Source: Hydrogenophaga sp.
Lineage (GTDB): Bacteria > Pseudomonadota > Gammaproteobacteria > Burkholderiales > Burkholderiaceae_C
DNA length: 64,000 nt
Reading direction: 5' to 3'
Assembly: GCA_018993155.1 (NCBI GenBank)
Contig: JAGKSX010000004.1
Location: 29,067-93,066 of the forward strand
The translations under genes and the position numbers were made by a program. The notes beneath the pieces were generated by a model. It was given only the letters and a program-made list of their open reading frames with translations, was not told the origin of the DNA and did not search any database. Each line of letters opens with the position of its first letter. Position 1 is the first letter of the stretch. Shown here piece by piece: positions 32,929 to 44,624 of the stretch.

Positions 32929-34359
32929 TCAGAGCCAGCGCTTGAGCAAGCCCATCACACGCTGGAACCGCGCCCCATACGGCGGATAGAACAGCTGGCC
33001 CATCGCCCAGCGCGACTGCACCAGCACGGGCTTCTGCTGCGTGAAGCGCAGGAAGCCGGCCTCGCCGTGGTACGAGCCCCAGCCGCTTTCGCCCACGCCA
33101 CCAAAAGGCAGGCCTTCGTGCGCGATGTGCATCAGGGTGTCGTTCACCGTCACACCACCGCTGACCGTGCGGTTCAGCAAGCGATCGCGCGCGGCGGTGT
33201 CGCTGCCGAACCAGTACAGCGCCAGCGGCCGGGGGCGCAGGTTGATGAAAGCGATGGCGTCGTCGATGCCGTCGTAGGCCACCACCGGCAGGATGGGGCC
33301 GAAGATTTCTTCGCCCATCAGACGCACGCCCGGCGCCGCATCGAACACCAGCACGGGATTCATCTGGCGCGCATCACCGCTGGTGCCACCGGGCGGCGCC
33401 ACATCCACCACGCGCGCGCCGCCGGCCTGGGCTTCGTCCAGCATCGCGACCAGACGCGCCTGGTGCCGCTCGCTCACGATGGCGGCGTAATCGGGGTTGC
33501 CCGCGATGCTGGGGAACAGGCGTGCGACAGCGGCGGTGTAGGCGCGCTCGAACTCGGCCTCCCGGTCCCGGGGCAGCAGCACGTAGTCGGGCGCGATGCA
33601 GGTCTGGCCGGCGTTGAGCAGCTTGCCGTGCGCGATCTTGACGGCCGCATCGTTCAGGTCGCACGAGGCATCGATCACGCAGGGTGACTTGCCGCCCAGC
33701 TCCAGTGTCGTGGGCGTGAGGTTGGTCGCCGCGGCCGCCGCCACCTGGCGGCCGACCTGGGTGGAGCCGGTGAAGAACAGGTGATCGAACGGCAGGCGGG
33801 AGAAGTCCTGCGCCACGTCCGGCCCGCCCAGCACCACGCTGAACTCGTCGGCCGCGAAAGCCTGCTGCACCAGCGTGGCCATGAGGGCCGAGGCGTGGGG
33901 CGTGAGTTCGCTGGGCTTGAGCATCACGCGGTTGCCGGCCGCCAGCGCCGTGGCGGCTGGGCCGAACGTGAGTTGCAGCGGGTAGTTCCAGGGACCGATG
34001 ACGCCGACCACGCCCAGGGGCTGGCGCTGGATGTGGGCCCGCGCGGGCTGCAGGTAGAGCGGCGTGGCCACCCGCTGCGGTTTCATCCAGCCGGGCAGGT
34101 GCTTGTGCAGCTGGGCCATGCCCGCGCGCAGCACGAACAGGTCCGCCGCCTCGGTGAGCTGCGGGGAGCGCACGCCGAAGTCGGCCTCCACCGCCTCGGC
34201 CAGAGCCGGCGCGTGGGTGTCGATCAGGGCACGCAGGCGGGCCAGCCGGTCGCGCCGCAATGCCAGTGGCACGTCCACCTGGGCGCGGCTGGCGTTGTAC
34301 TGCGCGTCGAACAGCGCCCGCAGAGGCAGGGAGGGAGGGATCTGGGTCATGGGTTTCAT
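32929..34359 (-). CDS. calB: Coniferyl-aldehyde dehydrogenase
   Basis: 476 residues of the aldehyde dehydrogenase superfamily, CalB branch. Catalytic Cys lies in NAGQTCIAPDY, the general base Glu in TLELGGKSP, the NAD-binding glycine in FTGSTQVGRQV. CalB-type enzymes oxidise coniferyl aldehyde to ferulate, but related bacterial copies accept various long-chain and aromatic aldehydes, so the substrate is a family-based guess. It stands alone, with the heat-shock gene clpB upstream and a convergent small gene downstream. ATG 34359 (MKPMTQ) was used; ATG 34350 would also serve. Confidence 0.82.
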   Translation of the reverse strand: MKPMTQIPPSLPLRALFDAQYNASRAQVDVPLALRRDRLARLRALIDTHAPALAEAVEADFGVRSPQLTEAADLFVLRAGMAQLHKHLPGWMKPQRVATPLYLQPARAHIQRQPLGVVGVIGPWNYPLQLTFGPAATALAAGNRVMLKPSELTPHASALMATLVQQAFAADEFSVVLGGPDVAQDFSRLPFDHLFFTGSTQVGRQVAAAAATNLTPTTLELGGKSPCVIDASCDLNDAAVKIAHGKLLNAGQTCIAPDYVLLPRDREAEFERAYTAAVARLFPSIAGNPDYAAIVSERHQARLVAMLDEAQAGGARVVDVAPPGGTSGDARQMNPVLVFDAAPGVRLMGEEIFGPILPVVAYDGIDDAIAFINLRPRPLALYWFGSDTAARDRLLNRTVSGGVTVNDTLMHIAHEGLPFGGVGESGWGSYHGEAGFLRFTQQKPVLVQSRWAMGQLFYPPYGARFQRVMGLLKRWL

Positions 34360-34392
34360 GATAGGCCGCCCCTCCCGTCAAGGGTAGAGCCC

Positions 34393-34419
34393 CTCCTCCA
34401 TCCACGACGGACGGAGGAG
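34393..34419. terminator. Hairpin between clpB and the aldehyde dehydrogenase gene
   Basis: CTCCTCCATCC / GGACGGAGGAG stem with one mismatch and ACGAC loop, just beyond the clpB stop. Without a T tract, so its termination strength is uncertain. Confidence 0.4.
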
Positions 34420-34428
34420 CCCAGGGCC

Positions 34429-37047
<2,619 letters not shown>

Positions 37048-37078
37048 GAAAGGCTCTCCGTAAATTCAGAATTGCCCC

Positions 37079-37108
37079 ACAGGTGGCGCCAATCACCGGA
37101 TTTTCAAG
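37079..37108 (-). promoter_or_regulatory. Sigma-32 (heat-shock) promoter of clpB
   Basis: On the minus strand CTTGAAA (37102-37108), 15-base spacer, CCACCTGT (37079-37086). The -35 box is identical to the sigma-32 consensus and the -10 box agrees in five of seven fixed positions. Confidence 0.7.
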
Positions 37109-37156
37109 GCGCGGTTCCACTGTCACGGTCCCGGCCGGCATCGGGTTTGATGTCGA

Positions 37157-37915
37157 TCAAACCGGGGCGGGATCGGGCCGGCGCCAGTAAGCGTAAGCCC
37201 AGGCCGTGGAAAAGCCCAGCCTCTGGTAGAGCGCGAGCGCCGGTGCGTTGCTGGCATCGACCTGCAGGAAGGCTTGCGCAATGCCGCGCTGCGCCGCCTC
37301 CCGGGCCATCGCGCGCAGCAAGCGCCCAGCCAGGCCCCGGCCGCGCTGCGCGGCCGCGGTGCGCATGCCGTGCACCCCCAGCCAGCCGTGGCCGAACGAA
37401 GCCGCACCACAGGCCAGCGTGTGACCGTTCTCGCGCAGGCTGGCATACCGCGTGCCCGTGGCGCGGCTCAGCGAGCGGGCATGGCTCTCGCCATCCACCG
37501 GGTCCAGGCCCTCGCCCAGGAACATGGCCATCCAGGCCGCATCAGGCGCATCGGCCAGCACAGCGGCCGGATCGGCTTCGGCGCTCAGCAGCGCCTCGAT
37601 CGGGGCGGTCTGCGTCAGCGTGGGTTGCTGGCGCACGAAACCCTGCTGCCGCAAGGCCTGCTGGAAGGGCTCGAACGGGGGCAGGTCCGGCAGGCGGAGC
37701 GCGGGGGTGAAGCCCCGGGCTTCATACCGCGCCAGGATCGAGGCCAGCAAGCCGAGGTCGGGCGCTGCATGGTGCAGGGGCACGGCGCTGCGCGCGCGGC
37801 CCACGGTGCCACTGTCCATGGGCAACAACCAGCCGGGCAGCGCTTCCACCACCTCCGGCGCCACCGCCTGCAGCGTGGCGCGTTCGATGGCTTCGACGTC
37901 GGCGGCGCGGGTCAT
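37157..37915 (-). CDS. GNAT family N-acetyltransferase
   Basis: 252 residues. The C-terminal 110 residues hold the acetyl-CoA fold with the pyrophosphate loop RTAAAQRGRGLAGRLLRAM (Q-x2-G-x-G/A pattern) and the strand-helix FLQVDASNAPALALYQRLGF. The N-terminal half is a degenerate second GNAT-like domain. Target unknown. It begins one base after the moaE stop and so ends the alaA-hom-thrC-mobB-moeA-moaD-moaE operon; the location hints at, but does not prove, a link to molybdenum cofactor. Confidence 0.8.
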   Translation of the reverse strand: MTRAADVEAIERATLQAVAPEVVEALPGWLLPMDSGTVGRARSAVPLHHAAPDLGLLASILARYEARGFTPALRLPDLPPFEPFQQALRQQGFVRQQPTLTQTAPIEALLSAEADPAAVLADAPDAAWMAMFLGEGLDPVDGESHARSLSRATGTRYASLRENGHTLACGAASFGHGWLGVHGMRTAAAQRGRGLAGRLLRAMAREAAQRGIAQAFLQVDASNAPALALYQRLGFSTAWAYAYWRRPDPAPV

Positions 37916-37916
37916 G

Positions 37917-38390
37917 TCAACCGTTGCGCGCCTCGATGCCCCAGCGCGCGAGCGCCGCGTCGTCGCTCACGCGGGCGTCGACCCAGCGCGCCCCCTCGGG
38001 CGTCTGTTCCTTCTTCCAGAACGGCGCCTGGGTCTTGAGGTAGTCCATGAGGAACTCGCAGGCCTGGAAACTTTCGCCCCGGTGCGCGGAGGTCACGGCC
38101 ACCATCACGATCTGGTCCAGCGGCTGCAGCAGGCCCACGCGGTGGATCACGCGCGCGCCGTACAGATCGAAACGCCGCAAGGCCTCATCGATCATGGCTT
38201 CGATCGATTTTTCAGTCATGCCCGGGTAATGCTCCAGCTCCATCGTGCTCACGCTCTGGCCGTCGTTGCGGTCCCGCACGGTGCCGATGAAGCTGCAGAC
38301 GGCGCCCACGCGCGCGTCCTGCAGGCGCAGTTGAGCGACCTCGGTGCTGAGGTCGAAGTCTTCGATCTGGATGCGGACGCGGGGCGTCAT
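37917..38390 (-). CDS. moaE: Molybdopterin synthase catalytic subunit MoaE
   Basis: 157 residues. MoaE inserts the dithiolene sulfurs into precursor Z together with MoaD. Recognisable segments are GAVCSFIGTVRDRN, LEHYPGMTEKSI, the HRVG motif and AHRGESFQACEFLMDYLK with the active-site Lys region KTQAPFWKKE. ATG 38390 begins one base after the moaD stop; a GTG nine bases upstream overlaps moaD and is an alternative start. Confidence 0.95.
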   Translation of the reverse strand: MTPRVRIQIEDFDLSTEVAQLRLQDARVGAVCSFIGTVRDRNDGQSVSTMELEHYPGMTEKSIEAMIDEALRRFDLYGARVIHRVGLLQPLDQIVMVAVTSAHRGESFQACEFLMDYLKTQAPFWKKEQTPEGARWVDARVSDDAALARWGIEARNG

Positions 38391-38391
38391 T

Positions 38392-38643
38392 TCAACCACC
38401 CGTGACGGGCGGAAAGAACCCGACCTCGGCGCCCTCGGTGAGTGGCGCGGACTCTTCGCTCATGGCCTGGTTCAGGGCCACACGCACCGCCCGGCCCGGC
38501 GCCAGCACGTCCGCGTACGCGCCCCCGCGCGCCACGAGCTCGGCGCGCAAGGCCGAGAGCGTGGTGGCCTGCGTGTCCAGGGTTTCGCTGCCGGTGCCCA
38601 CGGCCTCACGGATGGCGGCGAAATAGCGCAGTTGGACTTTCAT
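38392..38643 (-). CDS. moaD: Molybdopterin synthase sulfur carrier subunit MoaD
   Basis: 83 residues with a ubiquitin-like fold and the essential C-terminal double glycine (PPVTGG), which is thiocarboxylated to deliver sulfur. Start MKVQLRYFAAIREA is typical. Its ATG overlaps the moeA stop by four bases and moaE follows. Confidence 0.95.
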   Translation of the reverse strand: MKVQLRYFAAIREAVGTGSETLDTQATTLSALRAELVARGGAYADVLAPGRAVRVALNQAMSEESAPLTEGAEVGFFPPVTGG

Positions 38644-39932
38644 GCAAGCAGATCCGCGAACGAGAGATAGGACACGGGGTCACCGTGGGCGATGGTGGTG
38701 CCGGCCGGGTTGTCGACCAGGCCATCACCCCAGACCGCGGACGTCAGCACACCCGAGCTCTGGTTGGGGAACAGGTCGAGCCCGCCCGCGGCGTTGCGGC
38801 GCACGCGCAGGAATTCGCGGCGCTTGTCGGCACGCGCCACCGTGAAATGCGCCGGCAGCGTGATGGCCGCAGGCAGTGCCTGGAAGCGGTTGGCCGGCAC
38901 GCCTTGCAGCTTGAGCAGGAAGGGCCGAACCAGCAACAGGAAGGTGACGAAGCTGGACACCGGGTTGCCCGGCAGGCCAATGAAATGGCAGGCCTCGCCA
39001 GTGGCTGCACCCGCGCCACCATCGCGCCGCACCGTGCCATAGGCGAAGGGCTTGCCCGGCTTCATGCCGATCTGCCACAAGTCCAGGCTGCCGAGCTTTT
39101 GCACCGAAGGCTTGATGTGGTCTTCCTCGCCCACCGACACACCACCGCTGGTAAGGATCAGGTCGTGGTGGTCGGCCGCGGTCTTGAGCGCGGCCAGCGT
39201 GGCCTCACGCCGGTCGGGCACGATGCCGAGGTCGCTCACCTCGCAGCCCATGCGCTGGAGCAGCGTGCGCAGGAAGAACCGGTTGGAGTTGTAGATCGCG
39301 CCCGGCTTCATGGCTTCGGGCGGCACCTCGCCGGGCATCACGAGTTCGTCGCCGGTGGAGAACAGCGCCACGCGCGGCCGCGCGTTCACCAGCAGGTGCG
39401 CCAGGCCCAGGCTCGCGGCCAGACCCAGGCTCGAGGGCGAGAGCCGCTCGCCCCGGGCGAGCACCACGGCACCGCGCGTCACGTCTTCGCCCGCGCGGCG
39501 CACCCACTGGCCCACCTCGGGCACCGCCTGGATGTGCACGGCGTGGATGTCGCCCCCCACCTCGATGGTGTCTTCCTGCATCACCACGGCATCGGCCCCG
39601 GCGGGCATGGGTGCGCCGGTGAAGATGCGCGCACAGGTGCCCGGCTCCAGGGGCTGGCCCACATGGCCTGCGGCGATGCGCTGGCTCACACGCAGCACCT
39701 GGCCCGGCTCGGTCACATCGGCCACGCGCACCGCGTAGCCGTCCATGGACGAGTTGTCGTTCGGCGGCACCTGCAGGGCCGAAACCAGGTCTTGCGCGAG
39801 CACCCGGCGGTCGGCATCGAACGTGGCGACGGTCTCGGTCGCGCTCAGCGCCTCGACACGGCCCAGCAGGTCGGTCATGGCGTCGGCCAGCGACATCAGC
39901 GGTGCGCGTGCGGAAGGTTGGGAGGCGTTCAT
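38640..39932 (-). CDS. moeA: Molybdopterin molybdenumtransferase MoeA
   Basis: 430 residues. MoeA inserts molybdate into adenylylated molybdopterin. Motifs: NSSMDGYAVR, IFTGAPMPAGAD, FSTGDEL, the substrate loop TSGGVSVGEEDHIK and GLPGNPVSS. Full-length. Overlaps mobB upstream and moaD downstream by four bases each. Confidence 0.96.
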   Translation of the reverse strand: MNASQPSARAPLMSLADAMTDLLGRVEALSATETVATFDADRRVLAQDLVSALQVPPNDNSSMDGYAVRVADVTEPGQVLRVSQRIAAGHVGQPLEPGTCARIFTGAPMPAGADAVVMQEDTIEVGGDIHAVHIQAVPEVGQWVRRAGEDVTRGAVVLARGERLSPSSLGLAASLGLAHLLVNARPRVALFSTGDELVMPGEVPPEAMKPGAIYNSNRFFLRTLLQRMGCEVSDLGIVPDRREATLAALKTAADHHDLILTSGGVSVGEEDHIKPSVQKLGSLDLWQIGMKPGKPFAYGTVRRDGGAGAATGEACHFIGLPGNPVSSFVTFLLLVRPFLLKLQGVPANRFQALPAAITLPAHFTVARADKRREFLRVRRNAAGGLDLFPNQSSGVLTSAVWGDGLVDNPAGTTIAHGDPVSYLSFADLLA

Positions 39933-40471
39933 GGCGTCTTGGAAGGCGGATGGGCCTGGTAGGCGAAGCGGTCTGCATTGTCGAGCAACCAGAGCGCCAC
40001 GTCATCGGGACGGTTCAAATCCAGCACCGTGCGTGGGGTGGGTGCCGGCAAGGCATTCGGGCTGTCGGTCACGACGGCAACGACGCGATCGTCGGCGGGG
40101 TAACGCACCGGCTTGCCATGGGCCTCGCGCCAGACCTCGACCTTGGCGAGGTCGCTGTCCTTGAAACCCTCGACCAGCACCCAGTCCACGGCGGGGTGCA
40201 GCTCGGCGATGAGGCTGTGCACCGAGTGCACCACGCGATCCTGCAGCTCGCGCATGATCACCAGCCGCCGGGGCGAGGCGGCCAGCACCTCGAAGGCGCC
40301 AGCCTCGCGGTGGCGCCAGGTGTCCTTGCCCGGGTGGTCAATGTCGAAATCGTGGTGGGCGTGCTTGACCACCGAAACGCGCTGCCCGCGCAGTTGCAGC
40401 GCGGGAATCAGTTGTTCGACCAGCGTGGTCTTGCCGGATCCGGAGTAGCCCGCGAATCCGACCACCTTCAT
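39929..40471 (-). CDS. mobB: Molybdopterin-guanine dinucleotide biosynthesis adapter MobB
   Basis: 180 residues. P-loop GYSGSGKTTL at residues about 8-17, Walker B-like WVLVEGFK and the VVKHAHHDFDIDHPGKDT segment identify MobB, a GTP-binding protein that helps attach GMP to molybdopterin. MobA is not in the window. Its ATG overlaps the thrC stop (ATGA), linking the amino acid and cofactor genes in one operon. Confidence 0.95.
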   Translation of the reverse strand: MKVVGFAGYSGSGKTTLVEQLIPALQLRGQRVSVVKHAHHDFDIDHPGKDTWRHREAGAFEVLAASPRRLVIMRELQDRVVHSVHSLIAELHPAVDWVLVEGFKDSDLAKVEVWREAHGKPVRYPADDRVVAVVTDSPNALPAPTPRTVLDLNRPDDVALWLLDNADRFAYQAHPPSKTP

Positions 40472-41910
40472 GCGCGGGCGCAGTGCTGGGCGATGAAGGC
40501 CTGCACGTCGGCGGTGCGGGCCGGCATGACCTTCACCCGCTTGGGCAGGTCTTCGATCCCCTGGAACTGCGCCGGGCGATCGGGCTGGCGGCCCAGGGCT
40601 TCGACAATGGTTTCGGCGAACTTGATGGGCAGCGCGGTCTCCAGCACCACCATGGGGGTGCCGGCTTCACGGTGTTCGCGCGCCACCTTCACACCGTCGG
40701 CGGTGTGGGTGTCTATCATCAGGCGGTGGCGCCGGTGCACGTCGCGAATCGTGTCGAGCCGGTCGGCATGCGTGCTCTTGCCGCTGCGAAAACCATAGTG
40801 GCTCGCGGCCTCGGCGAACACCGGGTCGGTGCTCAGGTCGAAGCGACCCTCGCGCGACAGGCCTTCACCGAAGAAGGCCTTGACGCGATCGCCGTCGCGC
40901 CCGAGCAGGTCGAACACGAAGCGCTCGAAGTTGCTGGCCTTGGAAATGTCCATCGACGGGCTGGAGGTCTCGTGCGTGTCGGCGCTGCCGCGCACGCGGT
41001 ACACGCCGGTGCGGAAGAACTCGTCGAGCACGTCGTTCTCGTTGGTGGCGACCACCAGCGTGCGGATCGGCAGGCCCATCTGGCGCGCCACATGGCCCGC
41101 GCACACGTTGCCGAAGTTGCCGCTGGGCACGGTGAAAGAGACCTGCTCGGTGTCCTTCGTGGTGGCCTGGAAATAGCCGGCGAAGTAGTAGACCACCTGG
41201 GCCAGCAGGCGGGCCCAGTTGATCGAGTTGACGGTGCCGATCTTGTAGGCGCGCTTGAACGCGAGGTCGTTGCTGACGTCCTTGACGATGTCCTGGCAAT
41301 CGTCGAACACGCCTTCGATCGCGATGTTGTGGATGTTCTCATCCATCAGGCTGAACATCTGCGCCTGCTGGAACGGGCTCATTCGCCCGTGCGGGCTGAG
41401 CATGAACACGCGCACGCCGTGCTTGCCGCGCATGGCGTACTCGGCCGCGCTGCCGGTGTCGCCGGAGGTCGCGCCCAGGATGTTGAGCTCTTCACCGCGG
41501 CGCGCCAGTTCGTACTCGAACAGGTTGCCGAGCAACTGCATCGCCATGTCCTTGAAGGCCAGCGTGGGGCCGTTGGACAAGGCTTCGAGGTAGAAGCCGT
41601 CTTCGAGCTTCTTCAGCGGCACGATCTGCGGCGTGCCGAAGACCGCTTCGGTGTAGGTCTTCTCGCAGAGCGCACGCAGGTCGGCGGCGGGAATGTCGTC
41701 GATATAGAGCGACAGGATCTCGAACGCCAGCGCGGCGTAGCCCCCGGGCCGGCCGCCGTTGAACGACTCACGCAGGCGCTGCAGCGCGATGGCATCGACC
41801 TGCGGGTAACGCTCGGGCAGGTAGAGACCACCATCGGGCGCCAGGCCTTCCAGCAGGATTTCGCAGAAGCGCTTGCGGTCGGCATGACCGCGGGTCGAGA
41901 GGTAACGCAT
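40468..41910 (-). CDS. thrC: Threonine synthase
   Basis: 480 residues, the longer class of threonine synthase. It converts O-phosphohomoserine to threonine with pyridoxal phosphate; the PLP lysine lies in LAFKDMAMQLL and the phosphate loop in SGDTGSAAEYA. The N-terminus MRYLSTRGH fixes the start at 41910, where TGATG joins it to the hom stop by one base. Confidence 0.96.
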   Translation of the reverse strand: MRYLSTRGHADRKRFCEILLEGLAPDGGLYLPERYPQVDAIALQRLRESFNGGRPGGYAALAFEILSLYIDDIPAADLRALCEKTYTEAVFGTPQIVPLKKLEDGFYLEALSNGPTLAFKDMAMQLLGNLFEYELARRGEELNILGATSGDTGSAAEYAMRGKHGVRVFMLSPHGRMSPFQQAQMFSLMDENIHNIAIEGVFDDCQDIVKDVSNDLAFKRAYKIGTVNSINWARLLAQVVYYFAGYFQATTKDTEQVSFTVPSGNFGNVCAGHVARQMGLPIRTLVVATNENDVLDEFFRTGVYRVRGSADTHETSSPSMDISKASNFERFVFDLLGRDGDRVKAFFGEGLSREGRFDLSTDPVFAEAASHYGFRSGKSTHADRLDTIRDVHRRHRLMIDTHTADGVKVAREHREAGTPMVVLETALPIKFAETIVEALGRQPDRPAQFQGIEDLPKRVKVMPARTADVQAFIAQHCARA

Positions 41911-43241
41911 CAGTTGAGCTCTTCCTTGCGGATGCGCACGATGGGCGCCAGCACGGTGGGCAGCGTCTGCAGTTGCGCCAGGGCGTCGTTCATGGTGCCC
42001 TCGCGCGTGTCGTGCGTGAGGATGATGAGGTCGGTGGAGGTGCCACCTTCGCCGCTCACCTCGTCGGCCTCGCGCTGCAGCACCGCATCGATGCTGATGC
42101 CGGCGCCGGCCAGCAAACCGGTGACCTTGGCCAGCACGCCGGCCTGGTCGGCCACGCGCAGGCGCAGGTAGTAGCTCGTCACCACCTCGCTCATGGGCAG
42201 CACGGTGAGATCGCTCAAGGCGTCGGGCTGGAACGCCAGGTGCGGCACGCGGTGGTGGGGGTCGGCCGTGTGCAGGCGGGTGATGTCCACCAGGTCGGCG
42301 ATGACGGCGCTGGCGGTGGGCTCGCTGCCCGCGCCCTTGCCGTAGTACAGCGTGGTGCCCACGGCGTCGCCGTTGACCACCACGGCGTTCATCGCGCCTT
42401 CCACGTTGGCAATCAGGCGCTTGCTCGGCACCAGGCTCGGGTGCACGCGCAGCTCGATGCCTTGCGCCGTGCGCTTGGTGATGCCCAGCAGCTTGATGCG
42501 GTAGCCGAGCTGTTCGGCGTACTTGATGTCGGTGGCGCCCAGCTGGGTGATGCCTTCCACGTAGGCCTTGTCGAACTGCACGGGAATGCCGAAGGCGATC
42601 GCGCTCATGAGCGTGACCTTGTGCGCCGCGTCCACGCCTTCGATGTCGAAGGTCGGGTCGGCCTCCGCGTAGCCCAGGCGCTGCGCCTCCTGGAGCACGA
42701 CGGCGAAGTCCAGGCCCTTGTCGCGCATCTCGGAGAGGATGAAGTTGGTCGTGCCGTTGATGATGCCGGCGATCCACTGGATGCTGTTGGCGGTGAGACC
42801 TTCGCGCAGCGCCTTGATGATGGGAATACCACCGGCCACGGCGGCCTCGAAGGCCACCATCACGCCCTTGGCCGAAGCGGCCGCGAAGATTTCGGTGCCA
42901 TGCACGGCCAGCAGGGCCTTGTTCGCGGTGACCACGTGCTTGCCGGCAGCGATGGCCTCCATCACCAGGGCCTTGGCGATGCCATAGCCGCCGATGAGCT
43001 CGATCACGATGTCGATCTCGGGGTTGGCGATCACGGCGCGGGCGTCGTTCACGACCTTCACATCGGGACCCACGATGGCCTGCGCACGGGCCACGTCCAG
43101 GTCGGCCACCATGGTGATTTCAATGCCACGACCGGCGCGCCGGCGAATCTCTTCCTGGTTGCGCTGGAGCACGTTGAACGTGCCACTGCCTACGGTGCCT
43201 ATGCCCAGGAGGCCTACTTGGATCGGTTTCATGTCGGTCAT
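41910..43241 (-). CDS. hom: Homoserine dehydrogenase
   Basis: 443 residues: NAD(P)-binding domain (GLLGIGTVGSGT), catalytic domain with the GIINGTTNFILSEM motif and EADPTFDIEG, and a C-terminal ACT domain (VADQAGVLAKVTGLLAGAGI) for feedback by threonine. It makes homoserine for threonine and methionine. ATG 43241 was used; ATG 43232 begins at the more common MKPIQVGLLG. Sits 18 bases after alaA. Confidence 0.96.
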   Translation of the reverse strand: MTDMKPIQVGLLGIGTVGSGTFNVLQRNQEEIRRRAGRGIEITMVADLDVARAQAIVGPDVKVVNDARAVIANPEIDIVIELIGGYGIAKALVMEAIAAGKHVVTANKALLAVHGTEIFAAASAKGVMVAFEAAVAGGIPIIKALREGLTANSIQWIAGIINGTTNFILSEMRDKGLDFAVVLQEAQRLGYAEADPTFDIEGVDAAHKVTLMSAIAFGIPVQFDKAYVEGITQLGATDIKYAEQLGYRIKLLGITKRTAQGIELRVHPSLVPSKRLIANVEGAMNAVVVNGDAVGTTLYYGKGAGSEPTASAVIADLVDITRLHTADPHHRVPHLAFQPDALSDLTVLPMSEVVTSYYLRLRVADQAGVLAKVTGLLAGAGISIDAVLQREADEVSGEGGTSTDLIILTHDTREGTMNDALAQLQTLPTVLAPIVRIRKEELN

Positions 43242-43259
43242 GGTTGGGAAGCGGAAAAA

Positions 43260-44486
43260 TCAGGTGCCGTGGCGTTTTCGCCAGCCCTCGAAAAACTTGG
43301 CCACGCGGTGGATGGCCTCGCGCAGGTCGTCCTCGTGCGGCAGGAACACGATACGGAAATGCTGGTTGTCCGGGTAATTGAACCCGGTGCCCTGCACCAG
43401 CATCACGCGCGTTTCCTGCAGCAGTTCCAGGAACATCTGCTGATCGTCCTCGACCGGGTACATCTTCGGGTCGAGCTTGGGGAACATGTAGAGCGCGGCC
43501 GAGGGCTTGACGCAGCTCACGCCAGGAATGGCGGTGATGAGTTCGTAGGCAAGGTCGCGCTGGCGGCGCAGGCGACCGCCTTCGCACACGAGGTCATTGA
43601 TGCTCTGGTACCCGCCCAGCGCGGTCTGGATCGCCCACTGGCCCGGCACGTTCGCGCACAGGCGCATGTTCGAGAGCATGTTCAGGCCCTCGATGTAGTC
43701 CTTGGCGGGCTTCTTGTTGCCCGACACCACGAGCCAGCCCGCGCGGTAGCCACACGACCGGTAGCTCTTGGACAGCGAGTTGAAGGTCAGCGTGAGCACG
43801 TCGTCCGACAAGCTGGCGATGGCCGTGTGTTTGGCACCGTCGTACAGCACCTTGTCGTACACCTCGTCGGCGAAGATCACCAGCCCGTGCTCGCGTGCGA
43901 GTTCCACGATGGCCTTGAGCAGATCGTCAGAGTACAGCGCACCCGTGGGGTTGTTCGGGTTGATCACCACGATGCCCTTGGTCGCCGGCGTGATCTTGCG
44001 GCGGATGTCGTCGAGGTCCGGCATCCAGCCGTTGGACTCTTCGCACATGTAGTGCACCGGCGTGCCGCCCGACAGGCTGGCCGCGGCCGTCCACAGCGGG
44101 TAGTCCGGTGCCGGCAGCAGCAGCTCGTCACCGTTGTCCAGCAGCGCGTTGGTCGCCATCACGATGAGTTCGCTCGCGCCGTTGCCGAGGTAGATGTCTT
44201 CCAGGGCCACGCCTTTGATGCCCTGCTTCTGCGTTTCGTGCATCACCGCCTTGCGCGCCGCGAAGATGCCCTTGCTGTCGGAATAACCCGCCGAGTTCGG
44301 CAGGTTGCGGATCATGTCCTGCTGAATCTCCTCCGGCGCATCGAAGCCGAACACCGCCAGGTTGCCGATGTTGAGCTTGATGATCTTGTGGCCTTCCTCT
44401 TCCATCTGACGCGCCGCGTCCATGATGGGCCCGCGGATGTCGTAGCAGACGTTGGCAAGCTTGGCGGATTTCTGGATGCTTTTCAA
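43260..44486 (-). CDS. alaA: Glutamate-pyruvate aminotransferase AlaA
   Basis: 408 residues. Class I/II aminotransferase with PLP lysine in FNSLSKSYRSCG and the INPNNPTGA and PAPDYPLWTAA segments of AlaA (E. coli YfbQ), which makes alanine from pyruvate and glutamate. The family N-terminus (KSIQKSAKLANVCYDIRGP) is preceded by TTG at 44486 with GGAGG four bases before it; no ATG or GTG fits, so the start codon is TTG. First gene of the hom-thrC-mo operon. Confidence 0.9.
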   Translation of the reverse strand: MKSIQKSAKLANVCYDIRGPIMDAARQMEEEGHKIIKLNIGNLAVFGFDAPEEIQQDMIRNLPNSAGYSDSKGIFAARKAVMHETQKQGIKGVALEDIYLGNGASELIVMATNALLDNGDELLLPAPDYPLWTAAASLSGGTPVHYMCEESNGWMPDLDDIRRKITPATKGIVVINPNNPTGALYSDDLLKAIVELAREHGLVIFADEVYDKVLYDGAKHTAIASLSDDVLTLTFNSLSKSYRSCGYRAGWLVVSGNKKPAKDYIEGLNMLSNMRLCANVPGQWAIQTALGGYQSINDLVCEGGRLRRQRDLAYELITAIPGVSCVKPSAALYMFPKLDPKMYPVEDDQQMFLELLQETRVMLVQGTGFNYPDNQHFRIVFLPHEDDLREAIHRVAKFFEGWRKRHGT

Positions 44487-44624
44487 AGGCCCTCCGGAGG
44501 GGGTTGTGGGGTCATGACCAACATGCCCCGCCGAGGTGCGCCGGGCGTTATATTCGGTCTCTTCAGCAGGGAAAACCTGCAATTTGACCACAGATCCCCA
44601 GCCCTTCTGATCCGCTGCCTTCCC

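Noticed and set aside
44461-44600. ATG at about 44514 (minus) as alaA start
   Set aside because: It is in another frame and soon meets a stop; the family N-terminus requires the TTG at 44486.
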